From assembly GCA_023055425.1 (NCBI GenBank), contig JALGPY010000003.1:73135491-73199490 (forward strand): DNA of 64,000 nucleotides. Reading direction: 5' to 3'. This DNA comes from Linanthus parryae (Eukaryota; Streptophyta; Magnoliopsida; Ericales; Polemoniaceae). This document shows, piece by piece, positions 57,061-64,000 of the stretch (position 1 is its first letter; the number at the start of each line of letters is the position of its first letter). The position numbers and the translations under genes were made by a program. Under the pieces are notes generated by a model. That model did not search any database, was not told the origin of the DNA, and saw only the letters and a program-made list of their open reading frames with translations.

Positions 57061-60000
57061 TGTCACCAAGATCAAAGAGCAGAAGTGATTTATGGACAGT
57101 GGTTGCTCAAGAAACACGAGTGGATAGAGATCTCTATTCTCAGAACTAAAAGAGCAATCAGACGGTTCAATTACACTTGGTGACAAAGGAAAATGCAACA
57201 TTCTTGGAATTGGTAAAGTTGGTACAAATTCTGAAAATTCTATTTCTGATGTATATCTAGTTGATGGTTTGAAATTTGACTTGCTCTGTGTATCTTAGCT
57301 TTTTGACAATGGCAACAAAGGTATATTTGATAAAGAGAAGTGTGTGGTGCAGAATGAGAAATCTGGAAATTGCATCCTCACAGCCTCTAGATCAAAAAAT
57401 GTTTATACTTTTCAGACTAACAAAGTTGTAGGTGAAAACTTGAAGTGTCTCAAAGCCTCTAATGAAGATTCAAAGCTTTGGCACAGAAAGTAAGGGGCAT
57501 ATCAGTTTGCATACCTTAAAAAAGTTATTGTCCAAGAACTTAGTAAAAAGGATTACCCTCTATGAAGTTCAAAGATGAGGAAGTATGAAAGACATGTGCA
57601 CAAGGAAAGCAAACTAGAAGCTCATTCAATTCAAAGAACTTTGTAAGTACTAATAGAACCATTGAATTGCTGCATATGGATCTCTGTGGTCCTATGAGAA
57701 CTCGAACTCCAAAGGGTAAGAAGTACATGCTTGTTATTGTTGATGACTTCTCTAGATATACTTGGGTAATGTTTCTGAAAGAAAAATCTGAAGTTCTCTT
57801 TGAATTTTCAAAAATTTGCAGAGAACTTCAAACTTTGAAAAACCTACCTATTGCTTCAATCAGAAGTGATCATGGTAGAGAATTGATCAACTTGAGTTTT
57901 ATATATTCTGTTTTAAGCATGACGTCTCTCACAACTTTTCTGCTCATAGAAATCCTCAAAAGAATGGAGTTGTTGAAAGAAAGAACAGGACTCTTGAAGA
58001 CATGTCAAGGACAATGCTTCTGGAAAACAAGTTGCAAAAGTATTATTGGGCAGAAGCTTTGAATACAACAAACTATATTCTTAACAGGTGCTTGATCAGA
58101 CCTATTCTGAAAAAGACCTCCTATGAGCTGTTCAAAGTAAGAAAGCCAAACATTTAATACTTCAAACCTTTTGGTTGTACATGTTTTGTCCACAACAATG
58201 GTAAGGACATTCTTGGTAAGTTTGATGCAAGAAGTGATGAAGGTATATTTCTTGGTTATTCACAGACAAGCAAAGCCTATAGAGTTTCTAATAAGAGAAC
58301 TAAACTTGTTAAAGAAAGCATTCATGTTATATTTGATGAAAGCTATGACGGTTCTTTGAGTGATGGTTTTGGAGATCTATCTGAATAAGCATGATTCAGA
58401 TACTGAAGAAGAATCCTCAAAAGGATCCAAGGAAATGTCACTAGACCAAGACAGGCTTTTTCAAGGCCTTGAAACACAGATTCAAAGCCTTGAAACAGGA
58501 TCTCCAGATAAAACAGAAGAACAAGTTACTACTTCAAGTTCTCAGAGACATGAGAAGCAAACTGGAGAACCTGAACCATGGACACCAATAAAAAGATTCA
58601 AATATATCTCATCTCATCCTGATGATAACATTATTCCGGATCCAACCTATGGTAGGCAGACCAGATCTCAGTTGAAAAAAATTTGTGCTTTTAAGGCTTT
58701 TATTTCTCTTGTAGAGCCTAAAACTGTGAAGGAAGCATTACAAGAAGCAGACTGGATTATAGCTATGCAAAGTGAACTCAATGAGTTTGAAAAGAACAAG
58801 GTCTGGAACCTAGTTCCTTCACCAAGAAACCAGTCTGTCATTGGCACCAGATGGGTATTCAGAAACAAGTAAGATGAGAATGGAAAGGTAATCAGGAAAA
58901 AAGCTTACAATCAAGAAGAAGGTATTGACTATGAAGAAACTTTTTCTCCTGTTTCCAGGTTAGAAGCAATTAGAATTCTACTTGCATTTGCATCTCACAA
59001 AAACATGAAACTATTTGAAATGAATGTGAAGTGTGCTTTTCTAAATGGTTACTTGCAAGAAGAAGTTTATGTTGCTCAGCCTCCTGGTTTTGAAAATGAC
59101 AAGTTTCCAGATCATGTTTACAAACTTGACAAAGCTCTTTATGGTTTAAAACAAGCTCCAAGAGCTTGGTATGAAATACTGTCAAAGTTTCTGCTTGAAA
59201 ATGATTTCAAAAGAGGATTGGTAGACAAAACCTTTTTTATAAAGACTCATGAGAAAGATATGCTTGTAGTTCAAATTTATGTTGATGATATTCTGTTTGG
59301 AGCTACTAATGATCTTCTGTGCAAGGAATTCTCAATTCTTATGAGCAGGGACTTTGAACTGAGCTTGATGGGAGAATTTAACTTCTTCCTTGGACTTCAA
59401 ATTCATCAAATGAAGAAGGGTATTTTCCTACATCAAAGCAAGTACACAAAAGACTTGCTAAGAAAGTACAATATGTCTCAATCCAAAGAGATTAAGACTC
59501 CCATGTGCTTACACTGTCTTTAGACAAGGATGAATATGGTACGAATATAAATGTGAAGGAGTATAGAGGTATGATTGGATCATTACTCTATCTCACAGCT
59601 AGTAGACCAGATATCATATTCAGTGTGTGTATGTGTGCTAGATTTCACGTGGATCCTAAAGAATCACACTTGACTGCAGTTAAAAGAATTTTTAGATATC
59701 TCAATGTTACCAAAGACTTAGGGCTTTGGTATCCTAAAAATTCAAACTTCTCTTTGTGTGGCTATTCAGATGCTGCTTTTGCAGGACATAAAGTTGATAG
59801 AAAGAGTACTTCAGGATCCTGCCAATTTCTTGGATAATCTTTAATCAGCTGACATTCTAAGAAGAAAAATTCAGTTGCATTATCAACAGCTGAAGCAGAA
59901 AACATAGCAGCTGGAGCTTGTTGTTATCAATTACTTTGGATAGCACAACAAATGAGAGATATTGGATTTGATTGCAAAGATATACCTATCAAGTGTGACA

Positions 60001-60230
60001 ACACAAGTGCAATATATATTACAAAGAATTCAGTTCAACATTCAAGAACAAAGCACATTGATGTTAGACATCATTTCATCAGAGATCATGCAGAGAAAGG
60101 TGATATTGTTCTTGAATTTATTTCTAATAACATGCAATTTGCATATATCTTCACTAAACCATTGCCATATGAAAGATTCTCAACCTTAAGATTTGAATTG
60201 GGAATGCTAAATAAGGAAGCTTTGGTTTAG
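57061..60230 (+). pseudogene. Element A pol: protease, integrase, reverse transcriptase, RNase H
   Basis: Protease active site DSG in FMDSGCSRNTS (57095-57103). GAG-pre-integrase traces lie near 57470-57610. Integrase has HMDLCGP, VDDFSRYTWV and RSDHGREL (57667-58062), then shifts. A linker at 58360-58600 carries palindrome copies. RT runs from NKVWNLVPSPRN (58800) through VKCAFLNGYLQEEVYV (59028) and YVDDILFGATND (about 59280). RNase H starts at 59560 (YRGMIGSLLYLTASRPDI) and continues with CDNTSAIYITKN in 59952-60230, ending QEALV-like MLNKEALV and TAG. Stops at 58870, 59521 and 59836 and several shifts inactivate it. Confidence 0.86.
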
Positions 60231-60706
60231 GGGGACAATCATGTAAGTATTATGTATTTCAAAGGTTTGAACTGATTTTCAAAGCCTTGAAAATCCTTTC
60301 AAAGCTTTGAGTATTTGTGCCTTACTTGATACATCTTTTCAAGGCCTTGAAATCATTTCCAAAGCCTGGAAAATAAGTCTGCATATCACTTAGTCAATAT
60401 TTTTGGATCTTTCAATGTTGGGTGTTATCTCTGTAGATAATTGCTCAATGTTGCCCCTCAATTTTGAAAAACCCTCTTTTAGCCAAAATAGTATTAAATA
60501 TTTTATTTCCAACGGCACAATCAATTTTGATTCTTTTCTGAATCATCAAGATCTTCAAAGATCAGAGAAAAATAATTTGTTTCCTTTTCAAACTGAAACT
60601 CTCTTCCATTTATATCCTACGTTCTTTTTCTCCTTCGTATCTATCATACCTCTCTCTTCTTTTCTAAAACATAATGAGCATCATAAGAGCCTCAAACAGA
60701 ATCAAA
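60231..60706 (+). other. Spacer between pol and 3' ORF of element A
   Basis: AT-rich, with five or more full or partial copies of the TTTCAAGGCCTTGAAA motif at 60257-60372. A 124-codon ORF at 60403-60777 has no recognisable motif and is probably chance. Confidence 0.55.
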
Positions 60707-61353
60707 ATGGCTGGTGGATCAAAGGAAACAACAGAGAAGTAAAGAAAGGCCACTGTGGAAGAGGTTCAAACCATTAGTGGGGACTCCAGTTCAAAAACCC
60801 CTACTGCAAAAATTTGGCTCCTCCTCCTCCCAAGAAGAAGGCCAAGCAGGATGAAACCCCAGTGTCCAACAAGAAGAATAAGAAGAAGGCAGTGGAGACA
60901 GCACCTCAGAAACAAAAGGGTATTCATATTGGTAGCCCAAAGAAGTCACAAAAGAAGGCATAAATTACTTTTAAAGAAAAAGGAAAAGAGAAGATTTATA
61001 TCCAAGACTCCGCCTCAGAGACATCATCAAGCTCGTATGGTGTGTATTCAGTTTCAAAAAGAGTGGATAAGAAGAAAGATTTCCAAGAAGATGAGTCAGA
61101 ATCCAGCATGGAGCCTGAAAGAAAGAGTCAGAAGACAAGTTCCTCTCTGACATCAAAAAGAGTTTTTGTAAGAAAGAAACTGAAGCATGGAAGAAAATCC
61201 TTGGAAGGATTAACCTTTCTGTTCAATAGTGTAATCAAAACAATAAGTAAAATCATTGATGATGTAGATCAACAAGAAAAAGATCAGGATGATGAGGAAG
61301 AAAGCCAAGAAGAAGATGCAGAGAAGCATGAAGATGAAGATCCTAACCCTTAA
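60707..61353 (+). pseudogene. Element A 3' ORF (SIRE env-position ORF), internally shortened
   Basis: Starts MAGGSKETTEK, then TAA. The frame is broken repeatedly in the Lys-rich amino part. The carboxy block (61042-61353) is highly charged, with ISKIIDDVDQQEKDQDDEEE and ending HEDEDPNP. Compared with B, the central hydrophobic block seen at 48945-49166 is missing. No transmembrane segment is visible, so an envelope function cannot be supported from this copy. Confidence 0.6.
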
Positions 61354-61717
61354 TTCTTGCCTACTCTTTCTTTTTCTTTTCAAGGCCTTGAAATCTTTTC
61401 CAAAGCCTTGAAATTCTTCAATTTCCAAATCTTTACATTCTTTTTTTTCCAAAACATTGATCCAACATATTCTCATTCTTTTTTTGATGAAAGTCAAAAA
61501 GGCGGAGAAAAATTAAGTTGTTTTGCCTGTTATTTTTTAGATGACCTGGTTTTGGTCAATTAGGGTTATCTGCACACTTTGCTGTTTTGCTGTTTAATAA
61601 GTTGAATCTCTTTGACATCATGTGTTGATTTTATGTTAATTATGTATGTGCTAATAAGTATTTATTGCAGAAGTACATAATCAAACAGATTGGAAGAGCT
61701 TGGTTTTGTCTTTCATC

Positions 61718-61728
61718 AAGGGGGAGAT
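61718..61728 (+). promoter_or_regulatory. Polypurine tract of element A
   Basis: AAGGGGGAGAT directly before the 3' LTR, as usual for the SIRE lineage. Confidence 0.85.
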
Positions 61729-62947
61729 TGTAAGCTCAATGCATTTTCAATGTTTCAAAGACTTGAAATAGATAGTCTATTTCAAGGCCTTGAAATAGCT
61801 TTCAAAGCCTTGAAAGTGACTGAGACTTATGAGCTTGATCTTAGGGGGAGTTTCTATTTATGTTTGAACTCCTGAACCCCTGTGCATTATCTATTATTAC
61901 TTGATGATGAAAGAGAATGCTTTTTGATATGTTTTACACATCTAATCCATCTGTTTGACTCAGTTTTGCAGGAATGTTTATTTCCTATTCTGGAGGATTT
62001 ATTTCCAAACCTATGTTTTGCAGGGAAGGAATTTCTGGGTTGATTTGATTCAGTAATCAATCTATTGATCCTAACAGCTTCTCAACATGTTTATGGACAA
62101 GATCAGATCAGTATCCCTGAAGACACTAAGAAACTGTCCGTTGGAAGAAGACTGTTAGAGAAGTCAAAGTTGTTACCTACAAAATAGGAAAGGTTGTTGC
62201 TGAAGATCTTGAAGATTTGCAGATCAAATGAGCTATATATAAGGAGATCAGTTTGAAGCATTTGATACACAACTCAACGGGAAAAAATCTAGAGACACTC
62301 TCGAACATGTTCAAGGATTTTCAAGCAACAAAGAGGCAGATCAAAATCAATCCAACTCTCAGAAGAACAGTGCACTCACAGAGCAGTTTCATGTCTTGTG
62401 TTCTTGTGTTCTGAACTTTATTTGTATATCTTTCATATATTACTCTTGTTTACATTCTCAAGGATTGTTGAAGGTGAACAGTAGAGAATTCTTTGTTAAT
62501 CAGATAGTTAGAGAAGATACTAGATATGTTAGTGAGAAGCTGTAACAAAGTAAGGTATCTCTCTGTGCTTGAGATCTAGGGCTTAGCTATTGATTTATAG
62601 GAATTGAGTTTAAAATCCTATAGGGATAAGATCCCTGAGGTAGAGACGTAGGTCCAAGTGGACTGATCTCTTGCATTCACATTTCAGTTGCATACTTGGT
62701 TTACTTGCAGCATTCAAATAGTTTCGTTTCAAGGGTTTGAAACTCATTTCAAGGCCTTGGAATAGAATTTTTCTCTTTATACTAAATTGATTTCATTCCA
62801 AGGGCTTGAAACTCATTTCAACGCCTTGAATCTCTTTACAAATCTTGTAAAACCATTACTCTTGCAAAGTTTAGCAAAAGACTGTATACTTTATTCCCCC
62901 CTTCTAGAGTATTGATTCTGCATTTCAAACTACTCTACACCCCTTCA
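61729..62947 (+). repeat. 3' LTR of element A
   Basis: 1219 bp, TGTAAGCTCAATG to CACCCCTTCA. Palindrome pair at 61780-61815 and a degenerate set at 62727-62762. Confidence 0.9.
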
Positions 62948-63752
62948 GTTTCTACTTAATTGGTAATAACACTTACTAACATGGAGCGGTGTCTAGCAAC
63001 ACATCCATGCCACCCAACTAGTAGAAATAGTCATTACTTTGACAAACCTTGTGCAAGTATTGTCTCATCCCTTTGTCTCTATATCTGAATTGGACACGAG
63101 AATACAAGTCACACTTGTATATCAATTCAAAGTTCCTCGGTCCTAGGAATAGTCTTATCCATGCAGATAACATCAATATCCTATATCGATTTATTTGAGT
63201 CTGGTTAGACATTCTATAAGCACCATCCCTTGAGTGGCCGTGTATATTTGCTCCCGTTATGTGGGAGGGAAAAATTCTATCTACATCACTACCATCTCTA
63301 AGCTTCCTTCCTTATTATGTCCGATTAAAGCCTTTATTACTACCCAGTTACATTGTAGCGTTTAACGATTTCAAAACACAATATTCCACAACTAGAAGAT
63401 CTAGTGACTTCAAGTCTAAAGATGACAATACCGTTGTCACTACGAGAAGTACTCGTGACTTTATATAACTTGGATGTAGCCTTATCGTTGTGGGTCAATC
63501 CAATATGCTATTACTCCTAATGCATAACCATTTGTTGGATCATGATATCTCAATATCAATCCAACCCCATACTAGTCTATATTTGTTCGTCCTGCGAATT
63601 AATAATTGACTCGGGATATTTAAGATAAACAACACATTTGCTATCTAAGGACTTCATTATATTAAATATCTCTATAAATAATACAATGAATGTTCTAGCC
63701 AAAAACATTGTTCATACTAAATAAGATTGCCTCTAGGGAACCTATTCCAACA
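62948..63752 (-). repeat. Solo Angela-like LTR S, right part
   Basis: It resumes the LTR at TTTCTACTTAATTGG and ends CTATTCCAACA at 63752. The conserved palindromes are decayed here (CTGGTTAGAC; GTAGCGTTTAACGATTTC). Confidence 0.88.
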
Positions 63753-64000
63753 TTTAGGAACCCAACTCTGTTTAAATTGTCCCTTGAGTTGAACTGGAAA
63801 AGTATTCCTCATTATGTGAGAGTCTCTTCTTCTAAAGGGGCAAGTCATCTTAACATGACCAATTTTGTTGCAGTAATGGTACTTAGGAGAGGTTCTGCTA
63901 CCAACTTTGTGAAGAGACTGTAAGCTTCCTCCAAGAATCAGGTTTAGATTATGTTCTGAGCCAGCAAACTTGGTCATAACTTTCTTAGAGTCTTGAAGTT
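63753..64000 (-). pseudogene. Element B gag, nucleocapsid region, continues beyond the window
   Basis: Minus-strand reading gives NLNLILGGSLQSLHKVGSR, the zinc knuckle YHYCNKIGHVKMTC and RRDSHIMRN, then QLKGQFKQSWVPK up to the TTTAG duplication. It joins in register with B sequence at 53293 once solo LTR S is set aside. The knuckle (C-x2-C-x4-H-x4-C) is intact here, unlike in element A. Gag start and 5' LTR lie to the right of the window. Confidence 0.82.

Larger units (their letters stand above)
53909..62947 (+). mobile_element. Complete SIRE/Maximus-like copia element A, inserted in solo LTR S
   Basis: 9039 bp: 5' LTR 53909-55157, PBS, gag, pol, spacer, 3' ORF, polypurine tract, 3' LTR 61729-62947. 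Flanking sequences TTTTC (53904-53908) and GTTTC (62948-62952) agree at 4 of 5 bases. The LTRs differ visibly in many places and by 30 bp in length, so the insertion is old. Large coding blocks survive, but gag and pol contain several stops. The TTTCAAGGCCTTGAAA palindrome recurs throughout. Confidence 0.9.

Noticed and set aside
55207..60230. Possibility that SIRE-like element A is active
   Set aside because: Early stop in gag, stops in RT and RNase H, frameshifts in integrase and clearly diverged LTRs all argue against it.
60403..60777. 124-codon ORF between pol and the 3' ORF of element A
   Set aside because: No counterpart in element B at the same place and no motif; it overlaps the true 3' ORF start in another frame.

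Overview
The window is plant nuclear DNA, probably from a flowering plant. The evidence is two lineages of Ty1/copia retrotransposon typical of angiosperms, a diphthamide-synthesis gene with plant-like context, a plant-type glycine-rich small protein, MITEs and long microsatellites. There are no rRNA, tRNA, CRISPR or bacterial-type operon features. I count two credible intact host genes, DPH3 at 27030-27287 (+) and a glycine-rich protein at 34535-34771 (-). Nearly everything else that can be named is transposable-element DNA, and every element coding region seen is broken.

Left block (1-20004): a nest of copia elements. The outermost is a Tork/Tnt1-like element (I, minus): 5' LTR 19564-20004 and gag 18347-19517, the gag interrupted by a hAT-like element (18614-19270). 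Element E (Angela/BARE-1-like, plus) abuts I's gag and appears to have inserted into it; E survives as 2585-3068 and 16021-18346. E is interrupted on the left by element H (Angela-like, minus; only its 5' LTR and leader, 1-2584, are visible) and internally by element D (Angela-like, plus; about 3790-6974 and 15412-16020). D's 3' LTR is split by the complete element C (Angela-like, minus; 6975-15411) with the perfect 5-bp target duplication GTCAC. An unidentified 0.7-kb fragment lies at 3069-3789.

Central block (20005-36053): lower-copy DNA carrying the two host genes. It also holds a 4.1-kb solo LTR with Ty3/gypsy-like ends and a perfect TTTAA duplication (21765-25895) that contains all the large microsatellites; a 5'-truncated LINE insertion with poly(A) and a 16-bp duplication (31594-32396); a 0.43-kb foldback element (33499-33930); a Mutator-like MITE (35072-35219); and a probable Ty3/gypsy leader/gag remnant before 36054.

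Right block (36054-64000): Angela-like element F (plus; 36054-37576 and 45834-48603) carries in its leader a complete Angela-like element G (minus; 37577-45833, duplication CTAGA). G has nearly identical 1440-bp LTRs around a ruined interior. F is fused at 48603/48604 to a truncated SIRE/Maximus-like element B (minus; 48604-53293 and 63753-64000). B contains a solo Angela-like LTR (S; 53294-53908 and 62948-63752, duplication TTTAG), and S in turn contains a complete but inactive SIRE-like element A (plus; 53909-62947).

The observations most worth following up are four. (1) The Angela-like leaders share a stem-loop about 260-290 nt after the primer binding site, whose pairing is kept although its sequence changes; it is amplified into an array in G. 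(2) A 16-bp palindrome, TTTCAAGGCCTTGAAA, is scattered through the LTRs, gag, pol and 3' region of the SIRE-like family and is read in different frames in coding DNA. (3) C and D share inactivating lesions, and G combines young LTRs with a wrecked interior; both suggest that defective copies were mobilised by proteins supplied in trans. (4) A 20-bp insertion with a 12-A tail and a 16-bp duplication looks like an extremely short LINE-mediated insertion. All comparisons were made by eye.
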